Origin: Clostridiales bacterium
Lineage (GTDB): Bacteria > Bacillota > Clostridia > Christensenellales > Aristaeellaceae
Direction of reading: 5' to 3'
DNA: 64,000 nucleotides
Assembly: GCA_024684375.1 (NCBI GenBank)
Contig: JAIKWZ010000043.1
Location: 1 to 64,000, forward strand
The translations under genes and the position numbers were made by a program. Of the stretch, positions 44,400 to 53,068 are shown piece after piece. Each line of letters starts with the position of its first letter. The stretch's first letter is position 1. The notes beneath the pieces were generated by a model, which saw nothing but the letters and a program-made list of their open reading frames with translations, had not been told where the DNA came from and ran no database searches.

Positions 44400-46670
44400 T
44401 TACAGTCTTACAGTCACATTTCCGTCCTCAAGCGGCAGGACGCCGTGTTCGCAGAGTTTGCCTTCAAAGTACACGCCCTTTTCGCCGCCGCTTATGTATT
44501 CTATCCTGTAAGTCTTGCCTCGGAAAACGTACTTCACTTTGGTGCCGTACCAGCTTTCCGGCAGGCAGGGGTCTATCTTCAGTCCTTCCAGCTGCGGCTT
44601 GAGTCCCAGCACAAACTCCGTCACCGCCTTGAGCAGCCACTGAGCGGTGGCGGTGCGCCAGCTTTGCCCGGGCGTGCCGTAACGATAACCCGTCTCCTGC
44701 TCCATATAGCAGTTGCACAGAGCGTAAGGCTCCGCCCGGCCTTTTACCACGGGATTGGTGAAAGGCAGTATGCGTTCAAGGTCTTTTTGAACGTCCTTTT
44801 CCCTTTTCAGGATGCAGTCGACCGCCAGCAGCCAGCACATGGCGTGGAGATACACGCCCCCGTTCTCCTGCACTCCGGGCGCCTTTTCGCATATCGGGCC
44901 TATCCAGGCGCTTTTTTTCGTGTACGCGGGCCAGCTCACCCTGGTGCCCAAAGGCGTGTCAAGCGCCTTCCTGGCGCTGTCCAGGGCGGAAAGCTCTCGG
45001 CCTTCGCCAAGCCCCCCGGCCAGGATCGCCCAGGTCTGGGGGTTCAAAAACGCTTTCCCTTCCTCGCAGTCCTCCGCGCCCACAACGCGAAGATCGTCGC
45101 TTATGGCGTAGATGTACCTGCCTCCTTTTTCGTCCCAGCCGTATCTGTTTATCAGCGTGCACAGCTCTTCGGCCCGCGCCGAAAGCGTGTCCGCATATTT
45201 GTTTTCTCCCCTGAGCAGTGCCAGCTCCCTTAAAAACCGCAGCATGCGCACCAGCGCGATCGACAGCCACACGCTTACGCCCTTATGGGCAAGGCCCAGG
45301 TTGTTCATGCAGTCGTTCCAGTCACCGCCCCAGATCTGGATGAGGCCGTAGTGCCCCTTGAAGCCGTACAGGAAATCCGCCGCCCGCTTAAGATGTTCCC
45401 ACACCGTAGCGGCAGAACCGTCGTTAAAAGGCACTTCCTCGTCCAGAAGGCTGAGGTCTCCCAGCGCTTTAACGATCGCGCTGACGGTGAAAGCAGGCCA
45501 CACCGTGCAGTCCGAAAACTTGTTGGGGCGGATCTCCCCGTCTATGAACGTGCGGGGGCAGTAACCGTCCGGGTACTGGTAGCTGAGGATGCGTTTGATC
45601 CGCTCCCAGGCCAGGGCAGGGCTGAACGCCGCCAGGCACTCGGTATCCGAGGCCATGTCACGGTAACCGTTGTGGCGCACCCTCGCCCAGCGGCTGCCCA
45701 TGTCGGTCTGGTACGTGAGCCAGTAGTTGTACAGGCTGTTGAACTCGCTGTCGGGAGTCTCGACCGAGATATTCCCGCGCCTGTCCTCTATCCGTGCGTA
45801 GACCCGTTTGAGCTCCGTTTCAAACTTTTCGGATGTATCAAAGCGCAGCAATGCCGCTTTCGCCGCGTCGAGCGTGGGCACCAATCCGCACACAAATTCC
45901 ACCTTGGCGCTCTCTCCAGGCCTGAGGGTCAGCTCAGTCTGTATGGCGTAGCCCAGTTTTTCCGCCACGCAGCCCTGGCCAAGGCACCCCCCGTGCCTGA
46001 GCGCCGCAGGCGCGTTCACGCTGCCGTACGTTCCTATGAACGCGTTTTTTGCGCTTTCCCACGCCGTGACCGGCGCAGAACATGCGGTAAAGAAGGTCAG
46101 GTCCCTGTCCTCATCATAAAACGTTTCGTGAAAATCAAAGGCAAGGCCGTTGAAGTCGTCCCGCTTAAAGCAGCTCGCGGTGTTGTAGCCCTGGCGTTTA
46201 TATGCGCCGTCAAGATCGTTTTCCGTGTATGAGATGAGCTTGAGGGTGCGTTTCTCCGAAGAACGGTTGACCAGCTCGACTTCGCCTGCCTCAAAGCAGC
46301 TGAGGATATCTTCCTCTTCCGGCACGAACAGCGTCCATCGGCTAAATATCCCGTGTTTTTCCAGCTCGATAAGCGTTGAGCCTGCGCGGTGGACGCAGCG
46401 GTAGAAGGCGTACGCTTCCTCCTCCGGCAGCCCCCACAGGTTCCAGCCCTTATCCCCGTCCACAAGATACATGCCGCGGGCTTTCACAGCGAAGATCCGC
46501 CGGCCCAGGCTGTCCTGCAAAAAGCCTTCGCCCACTGCCGCCTGTGAGGTGAAACTTACATAATTGTCAGTAAAAAAGTAGTTGTACCAGTTGCGTGGAG
46601 TCAGAGGCGTGTTTATCTCGAACTCTTTCCCGCCATTTATATAACAGCCGTATGGCGTACCGTAACGCAT
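44400..46670 (-). CDS. GH94-type glycoside phosphorylase
   Basis: Encodes 756 residues: an N-terminal beta-sandwich (about 1-270), a linker helix and an (alpha/alpha)6 barrel. The catalytic-acid motif GGDWNDCMNNLG (first Asp as proton donor) and GVQENGGVYLHA are characteristic of GH94 phosphorylases (cellobiose, chitobiose, laminaribiose and related). They split beta-linked disaccharides with phosphate to give a sugar 1-phosphate. The precise disaccharide cannot be told. GGGAGG precedes the ATG. The gene diverges from the rhamnosidase gene. Confidence 0.88.
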   Translation of the reverse strand: MRYGTPYGCYINGGKEFEINTPLTPRNWYNYFFTDNYVSFTSQAAVGEGFLQDSLGRRIFAVKARGMYLVDGDKGWNLWGLPEEEAYAFYRCVHRAGSTLIELEKHGIFSRWTLFVPEEEDILSCFEAGEVELVNRSSEKRTLKLISYTENDLDGAYKRQGYNTASCFKRDDFNGLAFDFHETFYDEDRDLTFFTACSAPVTAWESAKNAFIGTYGSVNAPAALRHGGCLGQGCVAEKLGYAIQTELTLRPGESAKVEFVCGLVPTLDAAKAALLRFDTSEKFETELKRVYARIEDRRGNISVETPDSEFNSLYNYWLTYQTDMGSRWARVRHNGYRDMASDTECLAAFSPALAWERIKRILSYQYPDGYCPRTFIDGEIRPNKFSDCTVWPAFTVSAIVKALGDLSLLDEEVPFNDGSAATVWEHLKRAADFLYGFKGHYGLIQIWGGDWNDCMNNLGLAHKGVSVWLSIALVRMLRFLRELALLRGENKYADTLSARAEELCTLINRYGWDEKGGRYIYAISDDLRVVGAEDCEEGKAFLNPQTWAILAGGLGEGRELSALDSARKALDTPLGTRVSWPAYTKKSAWIGPICEKAPGVQENGGVYLHAMCWLLAVDCILKREKDVQKDLERILPFTNPVVKGRAEPYALCNCYMEQETGYRYGTPGQSWRTATAQWLLKAVTEFVLGLKPQLEGLKIDPCLPESWYGTKVKYVFRGKTYRIEYISGGEKGVYFEGKLCEHGVLPLEDGNVTVRL

Positions 46671-46699
46671 ATCGTTTTCCTCCCGTTTGAGCTGAACTT

Positions 46700-46728
46700 A
46701 TTATATTAGATTTGAAGCGGTTTTACAA
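46700..46728 (-). promoter_or_regulatory. Promoter of the GH94 gene
   Basis: Minus strand TTGTAA (46728-46723), 17-bp spacer, TATAAT (46705-46700). Confidence 0.65.
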
Positions 46729-46798
46729 GGGCGCCGCTCTTTGCGAAAACCTGACGGCATTCCGGCAAAACGCGCTTTTATTTTATGTTTCCATCTGC

Positions 46799-46804
46799 TA
46801 TAAT
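46799..46804 (+). promoter_or_regulatory. Extended -10 promoter of the GH78 gene
   Basis: TGC-TATAAT with TATAAT at 46799-46804; no good -35 box. The leader would be about 24 nt. Confidence 0.6.
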
Positions 46805-46834
46805 AATCATAAATACACATTTGCAGGAGGTCAT

Positions 46835-49543
46835 ATGCGCGTATACGATTTACGGCTCAACAGGATCGTCGATCCCGTGGGGTTCCTGTTCAGACACACA
46901 GTGTTTTCCTGGAAGGTGGACGGCGCGAAAGGCCATGTCCAGACATCCGCCCGCATTATCGTCAAAAAAGAAGGCGCAGCGTTTTACGACACCGGCTGGG
47001 CGGAGCTGGACTCGCTGGGCGCAGAGCTGCCCCTTGTGTTGTCTCCCCGCACCCGCTACAGCTGGACGGTGAGCGTAAGGACCGATGCCGGAGAGGAGGC
47101 CGAAAGTCCCGAAGCGTACTTCGAGACCTCAAAAATGGACGAGCCCTGGCAGGCGAAGTGGATCGGCTGCGACGACGGGGAAAAACGCCATCCCGTGTTC
47201 TCCAAAGCCATTAAGACAGTCAAGCCCTTAAGCCGGGCGCGGCTGTACATCACGGGTCTGGGGCTGTTTGAGGCCGAGATAGACGGCAAAAAGGTAGGCG
47301 ACGAGTGCCTGACCCCCTACTGCAACAATTACAACGCCTGGGTCCAGTACTTTACCTTCGATGTAACGGACATGCTCAAAGACAGCAGCGTCCTGAGCGT
47401 GACGCTGGGCAACGGCTGGTACAAAGGCCGTTTCTCCTTTGATGACCGTACCGGCGGCGGCTTTTACGGAAATTCCTGGCGGCTTCTGGCTGAGGTCAGG
47501 CTGTCTTACGCGGACGGCACCGAAGACGTCATCGGCACGGACGACAGCTGGACAGTCACCCGCACCAACATTTACAACTCCAATATCTACGACGGCGAAT
47601 ACGCGGACGACACCCTGCCCGCCCTGCCGCACGTGAACGCCGCGCTCAAGGACGCGCCCAAAGGAGAGCTCACTCCACGCCTGTCCCCTCCTGTAAAGGT
47701 GTTCAGGGAGATGCCCGCAGAGCTCATCGTCACCCCCACGGGAGAGATGGTGATGGACGTAAAGCAGAACATGACCGGCTCATTCCGCCTTAAGGTGCAC
47801 GAGCCCAGGGGCGCTAAGATCCATATCCAGGTGGGCGAGATCCTGCAGCAGGGCAATTTTTACCGGGATAACCTGCGCACCGCCAAGGCGGAATACGTGT
47901 ATGTGTCTGACGGCGAAGCTCACGTGCTTTCTCCCCGCTTCACATTCTACGGCTACCGCTACGCGAAGATCGAGGGCGTACAAAACCTGAAGGCGGAGGA
48001 CTTTACCGGGCTGGTCATGCACTCCGAAATGACCAAAACGGGGTCCCTCACTACGGGTCACCAGCTTATAAACCGCCTGATAAAGAACGCCGAGTGGGGA
48101 CAGATAGGCAACTTCCTGGACGTACCTACCGACTGCCCCCAGCGTGACGAGCGCATGGGCTGGACAGGGGACGCGCAGGTATTCTCAGACACCGCGCTGT
48201 ACCAGAGGGACTGCCGCGCCTTCTACGACAAATTCATGTACGACCTGCGCACCGAGCAGGTCACCCGTGACGGCGAGGTGCCCAACGTGGTGCCCGCCTT
48301 CGGCAACCTGGGCTGCTCCGCCGCCTGGGCGGACGCGGCGTGCGTCATCCCCTGGAACACCTACCTGCACACCGGAGACAAAAGCGTGCTTATGGACAGC
48401 TACCCCGCCATGCGCGACTGGGTGGAGTACATGTACCGGCTTGAGATCAGGGACCAGGGCTGGCGCAACCACTTCCACTTCGGCGACTGGCTGGCGCTGG
48501 ACGGTCCCAAGATCGGCGACGGTTCCCTCGGCGGCACGGACAAGCCCCTTATCGCCCTTGTGCACTTTCGCTTGAGCGCTTCCCTGACTTCCAAGGCCGC
48601 GAAAGCGCTGGGGCTTGATGATGACGCGAAAAAGTATGAGGACATGGCCGCCTGGCTGCTTGAGCTCATACGGGACGAATACATCACCAAAAACGGGCGC
48701 GTGGGTGTGAACACCCAGACCGCGTACCTGATGGCGCTGAATCAGGACCTGTCCCCCGCGCCCGAGCACACGCGCGAACTGCTGGAGCAGAAGATGCGCT
48801 ACAGCCGCGGGCTGCTTGAGACAGGCTTCGTGGGCACGCCTCTTCTGTGCAAAGAACTCACGCGCATGGGCAGGGCAGACCGCGCTTTCAGGCTGCTGCT
48901 CAACGAGGAATACCCCGGCTGGCTGTACGAAGTCAAGCTGGGCGCCACTACCGTATGGGAAAGGTGGAACAGCGTACTGCCCGACGGCAGTATCTCAGAC
49001 ACCGGCATGAACAGCCTGAACCATTACGCCTACGGCGCGGTGGTGGGCTGGATGTACGCGGACGTCGCCGGCATTAAGCCCTTAGCTCCGGGCTTCAGGC
49101 GGGCCGAGCTGACCCCCCATTTCTCCTCCTCTCTGAAAAGCGTGGACATGACGCTGGACAGCGCCGCGGGCGAATGGAAGGTCAGCTGGTCGGTAAACGC
49201 GGACGGTACGGTGAGTTATTCCTGCCGCGTGCCCTTCGGGTGCTCCGCAGTCCTCACGCTGCCCTGCGAGCAGGAGAAGTTCGAGCTCATGGCGGGTGAC
49301 TTTTCGCTCACTTTCATCCCCACCGTGCCCGTCAAGGGCATGTTCTCAAGCCGCGACATGGTGGCCGAGCTGCTGGAAAACCAGAAGACCAGCGAGATAG
49401 TGCTTAAATACTACCCCACGCTGCCTCTGGTGCCCAGCTACCTGAAGGTAGTGTCCCTGAAAGAGGCAGTCACCATGCGTCTTAACAGCGCCGACCGTGA
49501 CGAAACGCTGGCGAAGATCGACGAGGAACTTTCGCAGCTGTAA
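46835..49543 (+). CDS. GH78 alpha-L-rhamnosidase
   Basis: Encodes 902 residues with the GH78 layout: N-terminal beta domains, including a fibronectin-like part (LRLNRIVDPVGF) and a carbohydrate-binding-like GLGLFEAEIDGKKVG region, then the (alpha/alpha)6 catalytic barrel. Catalytic motifs are DCPQRDERMGWTGDAQ (general acid Glu) and GATTVWERWNS (second Glu). It releases L-rhamnose from plant glycosides or rhamnose polymers. There is no signal peptide, so it acts on imported substrates. The ORF opens at 46712, but AGGAGG 5 nt before the ATG at 46835 decides the start. Confidence 0.95.
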   Translation: MRVYDLRLNRIVDPVGFLFRHTVFSWKVDGAKGHVQTSARIIVKKEGAAFYDTGWAELDSLGAELPLVLSPRTRYSWTVSVRTDAGEEAESPEAYFETSKMDEPWQAKWIGCDDGEKRHPVFSKAIKTVKPLSRARLYITGLGLFEAEIDGKKVGDECLTPYCNNYNAWVQYFTFDVTDMLKDSSVLSVTLGNGWYKGRFSFDDRTGGGFYGNSWRLLAEVRLSYADGTEDVIGTDDSWTVTRTNIYNSNIYDGEYADDTLPALPHVNAALKDAPKGELTPRLSPPVKVFREMPAELIVTPTGEMVMDVKQNMTGSFRLKVHEPRGAKIHIQVGEILQQGNFYRDNLRTAKAEYVYVSDGEAHVLSPRFTFYGYRYAKIEGVQNLKAEDFTGLVMHSEMTKTGSLTTGHQLINRLIKNAEWGQIGNFLDVPTDCPQRDERMGWTGDAQVFSDTALYQRDCRAFYDKFMYDLRTEQVTRDGEVPNVVPAFGNLGCSAAWADAACVIPWNTYLHTGDKSVLMDSYPAMRDWVEYMYRLEIRDQGWRNHFHFGDWLALDGPKIGDGSLGGTDKPLIALVHFRLSASLTSKAAKALGLDDDAKKYEDMAAWLLELIRDEYITKNGRVGVNTQTAYLMALNQDLSPAPEHTRELLEQKMRYSRGLLETGFVGTPLLCKELTRMGRADRAFRLLLNEEYPGWLYEVKLGATTVWERWNSVLPDGSISDTGMNSLNHYAYGAVVGWMYADVAGIKPLAPGFRRAELTPHFSSSLKSVDMTLDSAAGEWKVSWSVNADGTVSYSCRVPFGCSAVLTLPCEQEKFELMAGDFSLTFIPTVPVKGMFSSRDMVAELLENQKTSEIVLKYYPTLPLVPSYLKVVSLKEAVTMRLNSADRDETLAKIDEELSQL

Positions 49544-49591
49544 GCTGCCCGGATCCCGCCGCGTTTCCGATACACCCGGAAAAACAACGAC

Positions 49592-49628
49592 AAACGGAAG
49601 AAAGCGCCCGCGCTCTCTTCCGTTTTTT
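49592..49628 (+). terminator. Terminator after the GH78 gene
   Basis: AAACGGAAGA pairs with TCTTCCGTTT across a 14-nt loop and runs into six T residues. Confidence 0.82.
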
Positions 49629-49640
49629 CCTGGATTTATG

Positions 49641-49646
49641 TATAAT
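49641..49646 (+). promoter_or_regulatory. -10 box upstream of the nucleotidyltransferase gene
   Basis: TG-TATAAT at 49641-49646, just after the terminator; the -35 region is weak. It overlaps an ATG at 49645, which therefore cannot be the start codon. Confidence 0.5.
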
Positions 49647-49689
49647 GCACATTGACGAACCAAATCTGTTCTCATGGGAAGTGGTCTGT

Positions 49690-50766
49690 TTGAACGCCGA
49701 AGAAATCAGAAATCAAAAAATCATTAACGCCGTGCTTGAAAAAGAAAAGGCGCTGTGCCCCGGCGCCGTCGCGCTGATAGGTATATACGGCTCGTTCCTG
49801 ACGGGAGACGTGCATCCGCTGTCCGACCTGGACCTGCTGATCCTTATAAACGACAGCCGCGGATGGCAGCTCGGTACGGCCTTTATACTCGATGACCTGG
49901 GCGTCGGACACGATATCTACTGTACAGACTGGGAAAGCCTGCGCCGGGACGCCGAGTATCAGGATCCCAACATCGCCAAACTGATGGATTCTAGGATCGT
50001 TTACAGCGCGGACGAAAAGTATTTAAGCAAGCTGGAAGCCCTGCGGGAACAGGTGCGGCAGCAGCTCGCCGCCCCTTTCTGCGAAAAAGACTGCCTGAAG
50101 GCGGAAAACGCGCTTAAAGAAGCGCTTCTCTGCTACGCTTCGGCCATGACGTCCGAAACGCTGCAGGATGTGCGCAGGCATGCGGGCGGCGTGCTGTACC
50201 ACGCGGAAAACGCTGTCGCCATGCTGAACAAGACCTATTTCCGCAGGGGCGTCAGGCGAAGGTACGAGGAACTCGCCGCCATGAAAAAGAGACCGGAAAA
50301 TCTGTGCGAGCTGATAGATGACGTCGTTACGGCTGGCGCGGTCACGGCTCTGAAAGAGTGTCTGACCCGGCTGGTCAGGGCTCTGACAGCGTGTTTCGAT
50401 CAGGAAAAACAGGCGTTCATGCCGGCGAAAAAACTGCCTGAAGCGGAAACGCTCAAAGGCACTTATGAGGAGATGTACTCAAACTGGCACGGGAAAATGC
50501 AGATCGCTGCCCAGACAAACGACCGTCATCTGGCCTTCATGAGCCTTTGCAGCCTGAACGAGATGATCTGCGATATCCGCAGTGAGAATGATATCGGCCC
50601 AAATGACGTCCTCTCTGTTTACGATCCCGGGGACTTGAGCAAGACAGCCGAAGGGTTTGATTCTGTGCTGAAGTCTTACCTGCGTGAATACCGTAGGCTC
50701 GGCCTTGAGGCAAAAACGTATCCCGACACAGACGCGTTCATCGACGCTTACCTGAAGCGGGACTAA
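49690..50766 (+). CDS. Nucleotidyltransferase-domain protein
   Basis: Encodes about 358 residues. The N-terminal DNA polymerase beta-like fold has G-S-x9-D-L-D (YGSFLTGDVHPLSDLDLLIL), the metal-binding core of MNT/aminoglycoside nucleotidyltransferases; the rest is helical, HEPN-like in character. It may transfer nucleotides to a small molecule or protein; no substrate can be named. The start is taken as the TTG at 49690 because the upstream ATG lies in the -10 box; GGGAAG is the nearest ribosome binding site. The gene is flanked by terminators and monocistronic. Confidence 0.75.
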   Translation: MNAEEIRNQKIINAVLEKEKALCPGAVALIGIYGSFLTGDVHPLSDLDLLILINDSRGWQLGTAFILDDLGVGHDIYCTDWESLRRDAEYQDPNIAKLMDSRIVYSADEKYLSKLEALREQVRQQLAAPFCEKDCLKAENALKEALLCYASAMTSETLQDVRRHAGGVLYHAENAVAMLNKTYFRRGVRRRYEELAAMKKRPENLCELIDDVVTAGAVTALKECLTRLVRALTACFDQEKQAFMPAKKLPEAETLKGTYEEMYSNWHGKMQIAAQTNDRHLAFMSLCSLNEMICDIRSENDIGPNDVLSVYDPGDLSKTAEGFDSVLKSYLREYRRLGLEAKTYPDTDAFIDAYLKRD

Positions 50767-50776
50767 AAAGAAATGA

Positions 50777-50804
50777 AAAGAAGGCGGACATACCGCCTTC
50801 TTTT
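50777..50804. terminator. Bidirectional terminator between the nucleotidyltransferase and importer ATPase genes
   Basis: AAAAGAAGGCGG pairs with CCGCCTTCTTTT across a 4-nt loop. Confidence 0.88.
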
Positions 50805-50828
50805 CGCATTATCGGGAATGATATCTTT

Positions 50829-51902
50829 TCAGGTCTGTATCCGAAGCATCGTTTCCAGCATGCCGTCGTCCTCGAACACCATGAAACTGCGTATGGAGAG
50901 CTTCACTTTCCTGCCGGGCTGCCTTTGGGCGTAACCGAAACCGTCGGTTATCACGCGCACCGTCGCATCGCCCACGCGCACACGGCAGTCGTCCGTATCG
51001 CCCAGGTAATAGTGTGTCTCAAGCACGCCTTCAAGCTCTCCGTTTTCGCTGAAAAAGATGTTTTCCGGGCGCACAGCCACGTCGACCTTTCCTGTCCTGC
51101 CTCCGTCGTATGCTATGGACTGGCCTCCCATCGCCGGGAACACTATGCGGCCCTGCCTGACTTCCCCCTTGAAAAAGTCCACCTTGCCCAGAAAGTCCGC
51201 CACAAACTGGTTCACAGGAGCGTTGTAGATCTCTTCAGGGCTGCCGTACTGCTGCACCTCGCCGCCGTTTATAAGGAATATGCGGTCGCTCATCGCCATG
51301 GCTTCCGTCTGGTCGTGTGTAACGTACACCACTGTGATGCCCAGCTTTCGTTGTATCTCCTTTATTTCGAAGCGCATGGACTCCCTGAGCTTCGCGTCCA
51401 GATTGCTGAGCGGCTCGTCAAGCAGCAGCAGCTTCGGTTCGGCCACCAGCGCCCGGGCCAACGCCACCCTCTGCTGCTGCCCGCCGGAAAGCTGGTTGGG
51501 AAAGCGTTTGGCGTACTGGCCCAAATGTGTTATCTCCAATATGCGCCCTACGCGCTCCCCGGTCTCGGCTTTCGGGCAGTGCCGGATGGTCAGCGGGTAT
51601 GCCACATTGTCGTACACGTTCATGTGAGGCCACACGGCGTAGCTCTGGAACACCATGCCGATCTCACGTTTTTCCGGGGGCAGGAACGTTTTTCCGCCGG
51701 AGACCAGCTTATCGTCAAACCATATTTCCCCGGAAGTCGGCCGCTCGAAACCTGCGATCATTCGCAGCATGGTCGTCTTGCCGCAGCCGGAAGGCCCCAG
51801 AAGCGTTATGAACTCGCCGTCCCGAAAGACCGCGTCAAAGGACTTGAGCACCACCTTGTCCCCGAAAGCTTTGGTCACGTTTTTTATTTTGATGACAGAC
51901 AT
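50829..51902 (-). CDS. ABC importer ATPase, FbpC/PotA-like
   Basis: Encodes 357 residues. ATPase motifs: Walker A GPSGCGKTT (near residue 38), Q-loop VFQSYAVWPH, signature LSGGQQQR, Walker B LLLLDEPLSNLD and switch VTHDQTEAMA. A C-terminal TOBE-like domain starts near residue 240. This is the class I importer type used for ferric iron, polyamines, phosphonates and sugars. AAAGGAGC precedes the ATG. The binding protein and permease genes lie upstream on the same strand, but are separated from it by a glycyl radical enzyme and its activase plus a 287-nt gap. Confidence 0.93.
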   Translation of the reverse strand: MSVIKIKNVTKAFGDKVVLKSFDAVFRDGEFITLLGPSGCGKTTMLRMIAGFERPTSGEIWFDDKLVSGGKTFLPPEKREIGMVFQSYAVWPHMNVYDNVAYPLTIRHCPKAETGERVGRILEITHLGQYAKRFPNQLSGGQQQRVALARALVAEPKLLLLDEPLSNLDAKLRESMRFEIKEIQRKLGITVVYVTHDQTEAMAMSDRIFLINGGEVQQYGSPEEIYNAPVNQFVADFLGKVDFFKGEVRQGRIVFPAMGGQSIAYDGGRTGKVDVAVRPENIFFSENGELEGVLETHYYLGDTDDCRVRVGDATVRVITDGFGYAQRQPGRKVKLSIRSFMVFEDDGMLETMLRIQT

Positions 51903-51911
51903 GGTTCGCTC

Positions 51912-51939
51912 CTTTCAGATGGAAGACCCTCCTTTGGTC
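51912..51939 (-). repeat. Relic of the permease 3' end upstream of the importer ATPase
   Basis: Matches 55200-55227, the last codons of the permease gene, at 25 of 28 positions. Read on the minus strand it would encode TKGGSSI-stop against TKGGFSI-stop in the intact gene, with two of the three differences silent. It sits directly before the ribosome binding site of the ATPase gene, where a permease gene would be expected to end. An in-frame stop four codons upstream closes the frame. Confidence 0.85.
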
Positions 51940-52189
51940 GACTGTGCTTAAGGATGTCAAAACAAGATGACAGACATTCTTCGAGCGGGTGCAAAATGCG
52001 CGATGGGCCTATTCCGGGAATTCTGTTTCACGGCTTCTTTTAAAAGCCATGACGCGTATCGGGTCCTGAGAAATATCTGGATGTTCGCGGTGTTCCTGCA
52101 GCCCGTCTGACACACGTACTTTACAGGGAAAACCGAGTGATGCTGGCATTCATCTGCGGGTAAAAGACTATTTCAAACTATTAGAGGAG

Positions 52190-53068
52190 TTATCCTTCAA
52201 AAGCGTCCCTCATTACCTGTTCAAGCTGCTTCATGGTATCGTCGGACGGGATGTACTCCTGGCCCATGGTTTCGCCGGGACGGCCGATCCGGGATAGCTT
52301 CGCGCTGTAATAAGGATGGAAGGAAAGGAGTTTGCAGTCCCTTGCGCCCACGCTGCGGGCCAGCATGCCCAGCTTTCTGGCATGGGCTTCTTCAGCGTTT
52401 ACGCCTTCCAAAATGATGCCCCGCACACATACGTCCGCGCCTTCGGAACAGGCGCGCCGAAGGTTTTCCAGTATCGGTCCAAGAGGGTATCCGGTGTTTT
52501 TTTGATGTCGGACCGGGTCTGTGTCCTTCACGTCCCACAGAAAATGGTCCACCCGGGAAAGCAGTTCGCTGAGCAGCGCAGGAGCAAAAGCGCCGCAGGT
52601 CTCCATGGCGACGCCTGCGCCCCGCTTTTTGACCTCGTCCATTAACTCCAGCGCGAAAGCCGCCTGCATCGTGGGTTCTCCTCCGCTCAGGGTAACGCCT
52701 CCCTCGTCACCGAAAAAAGGTTTGTCCCGCACCAGCGTTTCTGCCAGTCGATCAGGTTCCCACATTTCTCCGCATAGCTCGATGGCTCCCGCGGGACATA
52801 CCTTGACGCATTGCAGGCAAAGCGTACAGGCAGTGCTGTCAAAGCGTACGCCTTCCATTCGGTGACAGCCCTGCGGACAGACAGACGCGCAGGCGCCGCA
52901 GCCCAGGCATTTGTCCGTATACACCAGAGGCTGCGGACGGCTTAACTGAGTTTCGGGGTTGTGGCACCAACGGCACCTGAGCGGACAGCCCTTCAGAAAA
53001 ACCGCGGTGCGCAGGCCCGGCCCGTCGTGAAGGGAGAGCCGCTGTATGTTTGTGATTATCCCCTGCAT
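52190..53068 (-). CDS. Glycyl radical enzyme activating enzyme (radical SAM)
   Basis: Encodes 292 residues. Radical SAM motif C28-x3-C32-x2-C35 (GCPLRCRWC) is followed by an inserted double ferredoxin domain, CLGCGACASVCPQGC and CTLCLQCVKVCPAGA, as in activases of non-PFL glycyl radical enzymes (PflA itself lacks it). GGVTLSGGEPTMQ is the SAM-contacting strand. It abstracts hydrogen from the glycine of the partner enzyme, here G672 of the gene just upstream. The ATG overlaps the partner's stop (TGATG), so the two are translationally coupled. GTG 53071 is a less likely start. Confidence 0.94.
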   Translation of the reverse strand: MQGIITNIQRLSLHDGPGLRTAVFLKGCPLRCRWCHNPETQLSRPQPLVYTDKCLGCGACASVCPQGCHRMEGVRFDSTACTLCLQCVKVCPAGAIELCGEMWEPDRLAETLVRDKPFFGDEGGVTLSGGEPTMQAAFALELMDEVKKRGAGVAMETCGAFAPALLSELLSRVDHFLWDVKDTDPVRHQKNTGYPLGPILENLRRACSEGADVCVRGIILEGVNAEEAHARKLGMLARSVGARDCKLLSFHPYYSAKLSRIGRPGETMGQEYIPSDDTMKQLEQVMRDAFEG

